DNA of 64,000 nt from Planctomycetes bacterium syqfu (GTDB lineage: Bacteria; Planctomycetota; Phycisphaerae; Phycisphaerales; Phycisphaeraceae), in contig CP087563.1 in the NCBI GenBank assembly GCA_020974905.1, positions 3,286,001-3,350,000 of the forward strand, in the 5' to 3' direction. Under the pieces are notes generated by a model. It ran no database searches and was not told where the DNA came from. It was given only the letters and a program-made list of their open reading frames with translations. Made by a program: the position numbers and the translations under genes. Within the stretch, counting starts at the first letter, position 1; each line of letters starts with the position of its first letter. This document shows, piece by piece, positions 27,587 to 37,186 of the stretch.

Positions 27587-27988
27587 ATGCAACACCGTGA
27601 TGCACATTGCAATCACCGACATGGCTTCACGCTCATTGAGCTGCTTGCCACGCTGGTGCTTTGCGCGGTGGTCTTGCCGGTGGCATTGCAGGCGATTAGC
27701 ACATCGGTTCAGCTTGGTAGTGTCACGCGCGACAAACTCGTTGCATCGGAACTGGCGCAAAACAAGATGCGCGAAATTCTGGCAACCGAGTCATGGGCAG
27801 ACGGTGATGAATCCGGCGAGTTTGAAGACCAGCCACGCTTCACATGGGAATCATGGACTGAAGATTGGCAAGGCAGTGTCGTCAAAATCCTGCACGTTCA
27901 GATCAAATGGGACTATCGTGGCGATGAACGCACCCTCCAATTAGACACCCTGGTCTACAGCCAGGATGACCAGGAGAGTGCATCATGA
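27587..27988 (+). CDS. gspI: Minor pseudopilin GspI-like
   Basis: 133 residues. Prepilin site [26 protein letters not shown]; the following sequence (SELAQNKMREILA) matches the GspI pattern of residues after the helix. Overlaps gspJ by four bases. Confidence 0.88.
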   Translation: MQHRDAHCNHRHGFTLIELLATLVLCAVVLPVALQAISTSVQLGSVTRDKLVASELAQNKMREILATESWADGDESGEFEDQPRFTWESWTEDWQGSVVKILHVQIKWDYRGDERTLQLDTLVYSQDDQESAS

Positions 27989-28224
27989 CCAAACGCATCA
28001 GACACTGTAAAAACAGTGGTTTTTCGCTACTGGAACTTATGCTTGCCTTGGCGTTGATGGGCGCTTTGATCGGTTCACTGACTGCATCATTGACCGTTGC
28101 CTACAAAGCCCGCGCCCGGGTGGATGATGCGCTGGGCAGTTTGGTCCAACTGCAGAACACGCTTGATGAGATTCAAATGGAACTCGAATCAGCGCTCCCC
28201 CCGGCGAAGTCTTTGCAGGTGTGA
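27985..28224 (+). CDS. gspJ: Minor pseudopilin GspJ, N-terminal part (frame broken)
   Basis: 79 residues with a normal prepilin site NSG/FSLLELMLALALMGALIGSL and pilin helix, then a premature stop at 28222-28224. A GspJ of normal size (about 240 residues) results if translation moves to the -1 frame at the run of six C (28197-28202). The zero frame there reads C CCC CCG, a textbook slippery heptamer; after a shift the sequence continues LPPGEVFAGVMICDTD into the next frame. Either a one-base deletion (sequencing or real) or genuine slippage would explain it. Confidence 0.85.
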   Translation: MTKRIRHCKNSGFSLLELMLALALMGALIGSLTASLTVAYKARARVDDALGSLVQLQNTLDEIQMELESALPPAKSLQV

Positions 28225-28706
28225 TGATCTGTGACACCGATGACGATGCGCCGGTGAGTAACACACCTTACCTGGAGTGGTACAGCAATCATCCAATCGA
28301 GTTGCCCGCAGACACCGTTGTCAAAGGCGATATCCGTAAAGTGGCGTTGGCATTGACCACACGTGACGGCTACAAGCATCCCGTACTGGTCAAACGCACG
28401 ACCACAAACCTGCTTGCCACACAGGTCGTCGAACCCACCGAGCAGGTTCTTTGTCGTGATGTCCAATCGCTGACGATGCAGTTTTACGATGGCAGTGACT
28501 GGTACGACACATGGGATGGTTCGACAGCAGAAGACCCCCTGCCACTGCTTATTGAGATCACCATCAAGTTGCAATCGGATCATCCGGATGATGACCAGGT
28601 CCAGGAGGACGCACCCAGGATGACGCGCCTGTATCGCATCATCTCCACCACCGCGCAATCCAACGGCAGAGGTCTTGGCAACACAGGATCAGGAGGTGGA
28701 CGTTGA
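28221..28706 (+). CDS. gspJ: GspJ, C-terminal part (frame broken)
   Basis: 161 residues of periplasmic GspJ domain, without prepilin signal. The GTG at 28221 has no good Shine-Dalgarno and independent translation would give a protein with no membrane anchor, so this is best read as the second half of GspJ. Ends TTGA-overlapping gspK. Confidence 0.82.
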   Translation: MMICDTDDDAPVSNTPYLEWYSNHPIELPADTVVKGDIRKVALALTTRDGYKHPVLVKRTTTNLLATQVVEPTEQVLCRDVQSLTMQFYDGSDWYDTWDGSTAEDPLPLLIEITIKLQSDHPDDDQVQEDAPRMTRLYRIISTTAQSNGRGLGNTGSGGGR

Positions 28707-30073
28707 AACCAACACACACATCCACCAACCATTGCATCCGCAGCCCCCGTAACCGGGGCACGATTCTCATTGTCACCATCTGGATCATCACCCTGCTGGC
28801 AGGCATGGCATTGGTGTTTGCACACACGATGCGCATCGAGGAAAGAGCCAACGGCAATCGCATCTATCAAACCCAATCTCGCGAGTTGGCAAACGGCGCC
28901 ATCGCCTATGCCCAGGCAGCTGCAACACAGGCCATCGACACCGAATTGGCCCAAGATCCACAGGCTGTCGGAGATGACTGGATCGTCCTCATCACACCCG
29001 ATGAAGAACAGGATGACCGGGCAAGCTATGGCATGATTGACGAAGCGGGCAAAGTCAACATCAATACCGCAACACAAGAGATGCTCGAAAAACTCCCGGG
29101 CATGACCGAAGAGTTGGCAGCAGCATTGATTGACTGGCGCGACGGTAACTCAGACGTCACCACCAATGGCGCTGAAGACGAATACTACCTGCTGCTTGAT
29201 GAACCTTATACCGCCAAGAATGGTGCCCTGGAGTCAATCGACGAACTGCAATTGGTCAAGGGTTTCACGCGACAGATCATTTACGGTGAAGACACCAATC
29301 GCAACGGCGTACTCGATGCCAACGAAAATGACGGTGATGAATCCGAACCGCCGGACAACGCAGACGGCACGCTTGATCCGGGCATCTTCCCATATGTCAC
29401 CGTCCATTCCATCCAGTCCAATCAGAATGACAACGGTCAGAACAAGCCCAACATCAACAACACCAATCTCAATGCCGTCTCCACGGTGTTGCAGGAAGAG
29501 CTTGATGCCGGCCGTCACGCCATTGTCATGAACAACATCCGAAACAACCGCCCGTTTACCAATCTCATCGACTTTTACTACAAATCGCAGATGACACTCG
29601 AAGAGTTCGACAAGGTGTCCGACAAACTCTCGCAATCCAACGGCGAAAACGTCAGAGGGAAAATCAATATCAACTCAGCATCCAAGAAAGTGCTCATGTG
29701 CTTACCACAACTTGAAGAAGCGGATGTCGATACGCTGATTAGTTACCGCAGTTCCAAGAGCCAGGAGGAACTGACATCCATCGGCTGGGTCACCGAAGCG
29801 TTCGGTGAAGACGGCCGGGAGAAAGCCATCGCCATCGGTGGCGTGATTACCACGCAATCCAATCAATATGCGTTTGACGCGCTGGTAATCCGTGCCAAGG
29901 GACGCAGCTACGCACGACGTTACATTGTCATCGACACCCGTGAAGGTGCCCTGGTTCGATCAAGCCAGGACATCACGCACTTGGGTTGGCCTTTGAATCA
30001 CAAGGTGTTGACGACGTTAAAGACCGAAGATGATGATCCGGAAGAAATACTCAGTGACGAAAGTCTCAAATAA
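28703..30073 (+). CDS. gspK: Minor pseudopilin GspK
   Basis: 456 residues. N-terminal NRGTILIVTIWIITLLAGMALVF lacks the +5 Glu, as in known GspK tip proteins. Helix-hairpin-helix-like motifs around VNINTATQEMLEKLPGM and INSASKKVLMCLPQL. A calcium EF-hand-like loop DTNRNGVLDANEND near residue 200. The TTG start follows a perfect AGGAGGTGG. Caps the pseudopilus with GspI and GspJ. Confidence 0.92.
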   Translation: MKPTHTSTNHCIRSPRNRGTILIVTIWIITLLAGMALVFAHTMRIEERANGNRIYQTQSRELANGAIAYAQAAATQAIDTELAQDPQAVGDDWIVLITPDEEQDDRASYGMIDEAGKVNINTATQEMLEKLPGMTEELAAALIDWRDGNSDVTTNGAEDEYYLLLDEPYTAKNGALESIDELQLVKGFTRQIIYGEDTNRNGVLDANENDGDESEPPDNADGTLDPGIFPYVTVHSIQSNQNDNGQNKPNINNTNLNAVSTVLQEELDAGRHAIVMNNIRNNRPFTNLIDFYYKSQMTLEEFDKVSDKLSQSNGENVRGKININSASKKVLMCLPQLEEADVDTLISYRSSKSQEELTSIGWVTEAFGEDGREKAIAIGGVITTQSNQYAFDALVIRAKGRSYARRYIVIDTREGALVRSSQDITHLGWPLNHKVLTTLKTEDDDPEEILSDESLK

Positions 30074-31536
30074 TGCAGCTTAAACGTACCAGTCGAATCG
30101 TCCTGAGCTTAACAGGACAAAGTATCCGCTATGCCAGGGTGCATCGTGCGGGTCAGAACGTACAGGTTTCCGACCAGAAGGTTCTGCCTTTTGACTTTGC
30201 TTCCTTCTGGTCAGCACCATTGACCGTGGACAATGCGTTATCGCAATTGCTCAAAGCCAATGGGATCACCAGGAACAAAGTCATCATCGGCGTGCCTGCC
30301 CAGTGGTGTCTGTTTGATGAATTGCGTTTACCCAAGCTTGATCAGGCGTCACTCAAAAGTGCTGTCGGACTTCAGGCAGAGCAGCGGTACAACCGATCGG
30401 ACCGCGCGTTTACCTGTGACTACATGCCCCCTGTTGCGGATGAAGACATGTGGTCGGTGACGTTGGGCGCGATGGCAGCGTCCCATGTCGCAGCACTGCA
30501 ATTCGCGTTGGAACAGGTGCATCTGAAAGTCCATGCCATCATCCCCACGTCGGTGTTACTGCATGATCTTTACCAGACCGATGCGTCCAAACGCTGGCAA
30601 TACACGGCATGGCTGCGAAACGACCAGGTGGAACTCTTCTGCTGGAACCAGAAAAAATTCGCTGGCATGAACCTGCTCTCCGTCAGTTCGGATCATCTCA
30701 ATGGTGATCTGCATCAGCATCTGTATGACACCGTGCGTCAGCAGATCATGCAGGACGAACTCATCCACGCAGTCGATGCACAAAACCAGAACGTCCAACT
30801 CTTCTGGGATCACGAACATGATTGTGATGCCCAGTGGTTTAGCAAACCCACCGACGCACGGCGTTGGCAGATTCATGACAAACCCAATGCAGGCCGCGGT
30901 GCAACGCGCGTGGGTAATGATCTGATTGCCCTTGGGCAGTTGGTTCTCAGCGAAGATACACCGACGCTCGACTTTGCAGACTCCCGCTTACATCAGAAGC
31001 AAACACAGACCACGCATCCATGGCGAAATCGATTGATCCTTATCGGCTCGTTAATCGTCGTGCTCGTGGGTCTGCTGGGCTATGACCTGTATTCCCTGAA
31101 TAAACAGGTCTCCGAACTCAACACGCAGATCAGTGAACTCGAAGACGGCACGGACCGTGCAGGCTCGATCATCAAGCTTGTGCAGCGTGCAGAGAATTGG
31201 TTCTCCACCGAACCGGTGTATCTGAACTGCCAGCGCAGCATCAGCCGTGCGTTTGGTTCAACCGAACACATCTGGGCATCGAACCTGTCATTAAGGCCGG
31301 ACATGATGGGTTTGATGAACGGCTATGCTCATTCCAAAGATCACATCGTCCAGTTGATTGATCGCATGAAAAACCAGCCGGACCTCTCGCAGATCAAACT
31401 GCTTTACATGCGTGATTCCAATGCCAGAAACGATACGGAAATCGCCTACGCCATCTCGTTTGTCTACGAGCCAGCCAAAGCAATGGCCACGCCCGGTGAG
31501 ACTCAGGCAACGGAGAATGCTGGAGGTGAACAATGA
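30073..31536 (+). CDS. gspL: GspL/PilM-PilN-like inner-membrane protein
   Basis: 487 residues. Actin-like PilM/GspL domain in about the first 200 residues (KLDQASLKSAVGLQAEQ), a membrane helix at about 318-340 (LILIGSLIVVLVGLLGYDLYSL), then a PilN-like coiled-coil and ferredoxin-like part. It combines what type IV pili split into PilM and PilN. Overlaps gspK and gspM. Confidence 0.85.
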   Translation: MQLKRTSRIVLSLTGQSIRYARVHRAGQNVQVSDQKVLPFDFASFWSAPLTVDNALSQLLKANGITRNKVIIGVPAQWCLFDELRLPKLDQASLKSAVGLQAEQRYNRSDRAFTCDYMPPVADEDMWSVTLGAMAASHVAALQFALEQVHLKVHAIIPTSVLLHDLYQTDASKRWQYTAWLRNDQVELFCWNQKKFAGMNLLSVSSDHLNGDLHQHLYDTVRQQIMQDELIHAVDAQNQNVQLFWDHEHDCDAQWFSKPTDARRWQIHDKPNAGRGATRVGNDLIALGQLVLSEDTPTLDFADSRLHQKQTQTTHPWRNRLILIGSLIVVLVGLLGYDLYSLNKQVSELNTQISELEDGTDRAGSIIKLVQRAENWFSTEPVYLNCQRSISRAFGSTEHIWASNLSLRPDMMGLMNGYAHSKDHIVQLIDRMKNQPDLSQIKLLYMRDSNARNDTEIAYAISFVYEPAKAMATPGETQATENAGGEQ

Positions 31537-32081
31537 ATCTCAACCCACGTGAAAAATGGATTCTCGTCACCACGTTAACCGTGCTGGGCATCTTCCTGCT
31601 CGACCGGTTGGTGATCTCGCGCGTGCTTGATTACCGCGACAGTCTGGTCAGTGATGTGCAGAGTCTTTCGGATGATCTATCGCGTGATATTCACCTGATC
31701 AAACAAGGCAAGCAGCAGCAAAAGCGTTGGAAGAACATGATGACCATCGGTCTTCCCAATAGCGCCTCCGAAGCCGAATCGCGCACGCTTGATGCGATCA
31801 ATCAATGGGCTTCGGATACGAAGGTGGACCTGCTGTCGGTCAAGCCGGAGTATCGCCGCAGCGATGAATTACTGGTGCCCGTGGTGTTTCGTGTCACCGC
31901 CAATGGTTCAATGAAAGCCATCGCCAAGTTCATCTGGAAAGTGGAGACCGCCGACATTCCCGTTTGCGTGGACACCTTGCAGATCAATGCCCGCGACAAG
32001 AAAAACAAGGATGAGCTTTCCATGCAGATGGGCGTCAGTGCCTTGTATCGCAAGTCCGACAGCAAGGAGGTGTCGCGATGA
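31533..32081 (+). CDS. gspM: GspM/PilO-like protein
   Basis: 182 residues: N-terminal membrane helix (about 8-28, WILVTTLTVLGIFLLDRLVIS), coiled-coil (about 30-65), and a ferredoxin-like C-terminal domain. Overlaps both neighbours by four bases. Confidence 0.8.
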   Translation: MNLNPREKWILVTTLTVLGIFLLDRLVISRVLDYRDSLVSDVQSLSDDLSRDIHLIKQGKQQQKRWKNMMTIGLPNSASEAESRTLDAINQWASDTKVDLLSVKPEYRRSDELLVPVVFRVTANGSMKAIAKFIWKVETADIPVCVDTLQINARDKKNKDELSMQMGVSALYRKSDSKEVSR

Positions 32082-32698
32082 AACAAGTCCTCACCGGATG
32101 CTTGATGTTTGTCATGCTGTTTAGCTCTACCAATGTCTTCGGGCAAACCAGTGACAACAAATCCAAAGACAAATCGACCAAGCCGTCATTCGCTGATTAC
32201 CAGGTTGTGGTGGACACCAACATTTTCATCCGTCGCAAACCGGTCCCTAAGCGTACAACGCAAAATGAAGCCCAGACACCCACGACAGCAGCGCCCCCGC
32301 CAGTTGCCCCCGTCAACAAGTATCTGCTCTGTGGCATCATCATTGAAAACGATGACCGTTTCACAGCCATGATCGAAGACGCCCTGACGCATACGCTTCA
32401 GAGTCTACATATCGGTGACAAGGTCAATGTCTTTGAGATCACCTCGATGACCATCTCCAGCGTGGTCCTGAGTCTGCCTGATGGGCGTAGCGCGGAACTG
32501 TTCATCGGCCAATCCATTGATGCCAACGGCAACCTGCTGCAGTCCGGCTGGATCCCCACCGCCAAGTCTGCTGCACCATCAACCGACTCAGGGCAATCGT
32601 CTGACTCTGAGAAAGACACGGCCCAACCCACCAACGAAAAAGAACTTTCCATCCTCGAAAAACTGCGTCGCCGACGCGAGAGTCAACTCAACAAGTAA
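32078..32698 (+). CDS. gspC: GspC/PilP-like periplasmic protein
   Basis: 206 residues. Signal peptide or anchor (about 1-23), Pro/Thr-rich linker (about 58-77), then a beta-rich homology-region domain (YLLCGIIIENDDRFTAMIEDALTHTLQSLHIGDKV), as in GspC HR and PilP, expected to touch the secretin. No PDZ domain. Directly upstream of gspD. Confidence 0.78.
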   Translation: MKQVLTGCLMFVMLFSSTNVFGQTSDNKSKDKSTKPSFADYQVVVDTNIFIRRKPVPKRTTQNEAQTPTTAAPPPVAPVNKYLLCGIIIENDDRFTAMIEDALTHTLQSLHIGDKVNVFEITSMTISSVVLSLPDGRSAELFIGQSIDANGNLLQSGWIPTAKSAAPSTDSGQSSDSEKDTAQPTNEKELSILEKLRRRRESQLNK

Positions 32699-32710
32699 GG
32701 ATCAACCTTC

Positions 32711-35044
32711 ATGCACGGCAATTCCTCTTCAACACCATCTGTTTTCCGGCTCTTGTCGCGTTATGGTCTGCTTGCGCTTTGCTGCATGACGATGACCTTT
32801 ACGCCATCGCTCATCGCACAGGACATGCCCGACGACGCACCACCACCGCCAGAGGAAATGGCACCACCGCCGGATGATGGTCACGATGGCCAACCTGGCC
32901 AAGCACCAGTAAATGCTGAAGCAGCTTCCCAGCAACCTGCAACGCCGAGCAATCTCCCGCAGTCGACCATCAAGAAAGTCAAAACGCTGGATGTCCCCCA
33001 GACCATCAGCCCGACGACCAATGGCAACGGGATCACGCCTGAAAAAGTCGAATCCATCCGGATGAACTTTGAAAATGCGCCACTCAATGCCGTGCTCCAA
33101 CACCTCTCACGCACCGCCGGGTTTGTCGTCATCAAGGAAGTGGATGTCGAAGGCACCATCTCCGTCATTGCTCACCAACCCCTGACCGTCGACGAAGCGG
33201 TGATGCTACTCAACACCATGCTCAAGCAGCACGGTGTGACCGCGTTGCGTAACGAGCGTATTCTCACCATCGTCTCACTGACCGATGCCAAGAAGCGATA
33301 CATCCCCGTCAAAGCCGGCGCCAACCCGGACAACATCTCTAGAACCGATGAAGTGATCACGCAGGTGATTCCACTGCGATACACCGACGCAACCAAACTC
33401 AAGGATGACCTGACGCCACTGTTACCCGAGTATGCTGTGATGTCCGCCAATCAGGCAAGTAACTCACTGATCCTCACGGACACTTCGTCCAACGTCAAAC
33501 GTATCGTGCAGATCGTCAAGGAACTGGACCAATACGTCTCAGGTACGACCAGTGTCCGCGTCTTCCCATTGCAATATGCCGACGCCAGCAATGTCGCGCG
33601 CATCGTCAAGGAAGTCTTTGAAACTGACAGTTCAAGCAGCCGCAACAACCAGAACAACAACCGTTGGCAACGTTTCTTCCGCGGACCGCGTGGCGGGCAA
33701 CAACAGCAGCAAAACGAAGGTCAATCCAATATCACCACGACTGTGCGGGCATCAGCAGATACGGAAACCAACACCGTCGCTGTCAGCGGTCCGGCGGATA
33801 CGCTTGATGTGGTGGCCCAGGTGATCACGCAACTGGATTCCAACCCGACACAGCAACAGGAAGTCTTCATTTATCCCTTGAAAAACGGCACCGCCAACAC
33901 GTTGGCCACACGACTGACCAACCTCTTCAAGGACTCAACCACATCCAACAATCGGAACAACAATCGAAACAACCGTAACCAAGCCAACAGCCAAACCGAA
34001 TCCTCAGCCACAGACCTCAAGGGAGAAGTCACCGTCGTGGCGGATAATGACACCAATTCATTGATGGTCATGACCTCTGCGAAAAACTATGATCGCGTGA
34101 AAAAGATCATCGACGATCTGGATCGCCCGATCCCGCAAGTACTCATCAAAGTCCTTGTCGCTGAAGTCACACATGACGGCGAAGTCGATCTGGGTGTTGA
34201 GTTCTCAGGCCTGAATATTCGCGACAGTGGCAATGGTTTTGAGATCGGCACCGACTTTGGGGTGGCCTCAGCGACCGACGGCTTCAAGTTCTCGCTGATT
34301 GAAACCAATCTCAATGCTGCGATTCATGCTCTGGAAACCGTGGGTAAACTTGATGTCCTCTCGCGACCTTACATCCTGACATCGGACAATAAAAAAGCGA
34401 CCATCACCGTTGGTGAAGAAGTGCCTTTCATCCGCGACTCACGCACGACGGATCAGGGCAGCACGATCAACACCATCGAATACGAAGACATCGGCATCAT
34501 TCTCAACGTCACCCCGCACATCAATCCCGATGGCCTGGTGATCATGGATGTCGCGCCAGAGATTTCCACGCTGACAGGTAACACCGTACCGATCTCTGAA
34601 ACGGTGGACGCCCCGACGTTTGCCAAGCGTTCAGCTTCCAGCCGTGTTGCCATCCAGAACGGTCAGACCATCGTCATCGGTGGCCTGGTGCAGGACCGCA
34701 AAACCAGCACGGTCAACAAGGTTCCAATACTTGGCGATATCCCCCTGGTTGGCGAACTTTTCAAACGGACCCAGGACAGCAAGTCCAAAACCGAGTTGCT
34801 GATCTTCATCACCCCGCATGTGGCTGATCAACCGGGCCTTCTCCAGGCGATCTCCAAGTCCGAGGAAGCAAGCCAGGAAATCGTCAAGGAGGCCATGGAA
34901 GGCAAACTCTATCAACGCCATCTTGAACGCATGGGCACAGAAGGCAACACACAACCCAAGCCCGATTCAACCAACAGAACATTTGAAGTCGAAGTCGAAT
35001 CCAATTCGGATTCAAATGCGACACGCAGCAAACGCTTCCGTTAA
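32711..35044 (+). CDS. gspD: Type II secretion secretin GspD
   Basis: 777 residues. Signal peptide ending near LIAQ, Pro-rich N terminus, N0 domain (about 115-190), several N1-type domains (TQVIPLRYTDATKLKDDLTPLL; VRVFPLQYADASNVARIVKEVF; VFIYPLKNGTANTLATRLTNLF) with Asn/Gln-rich inserts, then the secretin pore (VLIKVLVAEVTHD ... GQTIVIGGLVQDRKTSTVNKVPILGDIPLVGELFK ... ELLIFITPHV). Last gene of the operon, followed by a terminator. Confidence 0.96.
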   Translation: MHGNSSSTPSVFRLLSRYGLLALCCMTMTFTPSLIAQDMPDDAPPPPEEMAPPPDDGHDGQPGQAPVNAEAASQQPATPSNLPQSTIKKVKTLDVPQTISPTTNGNGITPEKVESIRMNFENAPLNAVLQHLSRTAGFVVIKEVDVEGTISVIAHQPLTVDEAVMLLNTMLKQHGVTALRNERILTIVSLTDAKKRYIPVKAGANPDNISRTDEVITQVIPLRYTDATKLKDDLTPLLPEYAVMSANQASNSLILTDTSSNVKRIVQIVKELDQYVSGTTSVRVFPLQYADASNVARIVKEVFETDSSSSRNNQNNNRWQRFFRGPRGGQQQQQNEGQSNITTTVRASADTETNTVAVSGPADTLDVVAQVITQLDSNPTQQQEVFIYPLKNGTANTLATRLTNLFKDSTTSNNRNNNRNNRNQANSQTESSATDLKGEVTVVADNDTNSLMVMTSAKNYDRVKKIIDDLDRPIPQVLIKVLVAEVTHDGEVDLGVEFSGLNIRDSGNGFEIGTDFGVASATDGFKFSLIETNLNAAIHALETVGKLDVLSRPYILTSDNKKATITVGEEVPFIRDSRTTDQGSTINTIEYEDIGIILNVTPHINPDGLVIMDVAPEISTLTGNTVPISETVDAPTFAKRSASSRVAIQNGQTIVIGGLVQDRKTSTVNKVPILGDIPLVGELFKRTQDSKSKTELLIFITPHVADQPGLLQAISKSEEASQEIVKEAMEGKLYQRHLERMGTEGNTQPKPDSTNRTFEVEVESNSDSNATRSKRFR

Positions 35045-35070
35045 ACACGACAATATCAGATCAATCAAAC

Positions 35071-35104
35071 AAAAAACCGCAGCCTGGATGGGTTGCGGTT
35101 TTTT
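35071..35104 (+). terminator. Terminator after gspD
   Basis: Stem AAAACCGCA/TGCGGTTTT with flanking A and T runs; also suits the convergent gene on the minus strand. Confidence 0.85.
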
Positions 35105-35122
35105 GTTTGGATACAGTCGATG

Positions 35123-37135
35123 TCATTGTTGTTGCATCAAGGTGAGGATGGCAAAACCTGTGATCGGCGCGTCAAGCTTGAACGTGATCCCGCCAGCTTC
35201 ATGATGCTCAGCAGTCAAGTCACGTTGCGTTGGTTGATGCTCCGTGCTGTATTCAATCAAACGGGCCGTGGTGGATGAATCCCAATTCACAGACAGATTT
35301 GGCAAGTGTAAAGAACCAATACTCAAGGCATGCTGTTTCTGTGGAGCAATGACCATGAAACACTGCATCGTCTGTTGCGATTGACTGGGAAGAAGCAGGT
35401 AAACCTTGCCTTGCTCATCAGGCAAGTCAAGGACCGACATTTTCAATGGTATGTCACCCAGAATGTCACCGAGTTGATCAATGGCAATGTCGGCTTTCCC
35501 GCCGGGTTTGGGCTTGCTTGTCCCCCACCAGCAAATTCGGGTTTGCTGGCGATTGAGTTGATAGTTGGCAGCCCATTGCAAAAAGCGCATCCCGCGCATG
35601 AGAATCGTTGCAGTACCGCGACCGCGACGTCCATGTGACTCGGTCACCCAAATGCCTTTGACATGACCTGGTTGGAAATAGTCCGCATGGTACTGGCCGA
35701 GTGTTTTGTCATATGGATCACTTGCCACCGGGTAATGCACGCAGATGATGTCCACGAAATCGAGAATACGTTTACCTGCAAGACTTGGCGCATGCGTGCC
35801 AGTGATCTTATGTTTCAGGACACGATCCAACCAGGCGCGCGCTTTGGAGTTGTAACTATTGCCCAGTGATCCACAGACAATCGGCAGGCGCTTGGGATCA
35901 CCATAGACATCCTGCCCCACGCGACGCATCACTTCGATTGCTGGTGCAAGCACATATTCTGCATAGGCGTCGGCTTTTTCAGGTTGATTGGAAAACGCCC
36001 AGCGACTCCTGCCTGCTTTGACCTTGGCCTTGTCATCAAACAAGTCCAGATGCAGACCGTTGATCTCGTTGCCCCACTGCCAGAACACGTGATCTGCAGC
36101 ATATTGTCGATCCCATTCACAGGTCAGGCGAATCGTCCAGTAAGCAAGGTTCTTATCGAGTTTGAGACTTTGTTTGTCGATCAACCGAATCGGTCCCTGA
36201 TAAATCGCATCCAACCCATCGGCTTTAAGGCGGGGTAGAAGTAACTTGAAATTGGACGTCTCCAGACGACTTTGCCGGCCGATGTCCTGTAAATCCAAGC
36301 GGATTGTTTGTTCATCAAAAGGCCCGGTACGCTGCGTTGCATCCTTGCGATACTTCCCATCTCCCGGTGGTCCCAGATGCGGTGAACCATAACCGCGTAC
36401 GGTTGACCAACCTTGCCCCGGTGTTCGTGTGGTGTAATGAATGCCCATGTACTGCTTCCAGGACGATGGCAGATCAAGCCACTTGGCATTGGAAGTATCC
36501 AGGGTGATATCCGTGAAGCGTTGGGCAGCCAACTGAACCTCATTGGGTGTGACCCACTGCATCTGCGAAACCGTCAAGGGGCCACGCGTCACATCAATCT
36601 GCAAGGTTAGATTGGGGTCATCCCATTTTGCCTGCGTTTGGATGAGTGTTTCATCACCGAGTTTAAGTTCAATGTGTTTGGATTGATCGTTGAAACCCAA
36701 AGACCATTGTAATTCGGCACCGAGGTCTTCAAAGACCGACTCCCATTGTTTGACGGTTTTACCCAGTTGGGCAGTGAGTTTGGCAGGTGTGATGCGAACG
36801 ACCATCGGCTGATCATCACTGTCGGTCATGCCATGAAGCTGGACAATGAACATGCCAGCCTTTTCATTGGCATCAGGTTGCAACATTGACCAACGCAGTG
36901 TCCCCCATGCGGTGACAGGTGTTTTGTACCGCGCGGAGATCGGATGCTTGGCTGAGGATCGTAAAAACCATGTTGGCTGACCATCAACCTTCTTGATCTT
37001 GCTGGCAAAACGTTTGGCGGTCACGTCCCATGCATTGGCATCAGCCAACAAGTCTTCGACTGATTGCCTGCTCTGAGCCAATCCGGGAAGAGACAACCAA
37101 CCAACGAACAACATCATCATCAGATATCGCAACAA
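35123..37135 (-). CDS. Secreted glycoside hydrolase, clan A-like
   Basis: 670 residues with a signal peptide (MLRYLMMMLFVGWLSLPGLAQ). Residues about 50-210 look like an extra beta-rich domain. The C-terminal half resembles a (beta/alpha)8 retaining glycosidase: FWQWGNEING (likely acid/base Glu after Asn, as in clan GH-A) and GIWVTESHGRRGRG (likely nucleophile Glu). Shares several blocks with the next gene (YYLAPA-/YVLAPAIE, VYGDP, HAPSLAG, RGRG), so the two are paralogues. Substrate unknown; the family cannot be fixed by eye. Confidence 0.72.
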   Translation of the reverse strand: MLRYLMMMLFVGWLSLPGLAQSRQSVEDLLADANAWDVTAKRFASKIKKVDGQPTWFLRSSAKHPISARYKTPVTAWGTLRWSMLQPDANEKAGMFIVQLHGMTDSDDQPMVVRITPAKLTAQLGKTVKQWESVFEDLGAELQWSLGFNDQSKHIELKLGDETLIQTQAKWDDPNLTLQIDVTRGPLTVSQMQWVTPNEVQLAAQRFTDITLDTSNAKWLDLPSSWKQYMGIHYTTRTPGQGWSTVRGYGSPHLGPPGDGKYRKDATQRTGPFDEQTIRLDLQDIGRQSRLETSNFKLLLPRLKADGLDAIYQGPIRLIDKQSLKLDKNLAYWTIRLTCEWDRQYAADHVFWQWGNEINGLHLDLFDDKAKVKAGRSRWAFSNQPEKADAYAEYVLAPAIEVMRRVGQDVYGDPKRLPIVCGSLGNSYNSKARAWLDRVLKHKITGTHAPSLAGKRILDFVDIICVHYPVASDPYDKTLGQYHADYFQPGHVKGIWVTESHGRRGRGTATILMRGMRFLQWAANYQLNRQQTRICWWGTSKPKPGGKADIAIDQLGDILGDIPLKMSVLDLPDEQGKVYLLLPSQSQQTMQCFMVIAPQKQHALSIGSLHLPNLSVNWDSSTTARLIEYSTEHQPTQRDLTAEHHEAGGITFKLDAPITGFAILTLMQQQ

Positions 37136-37186
37136 GTTGGACCATCCTTTTTCATCTTTAACGGTTTAACGTACCAGCAGATTGTT

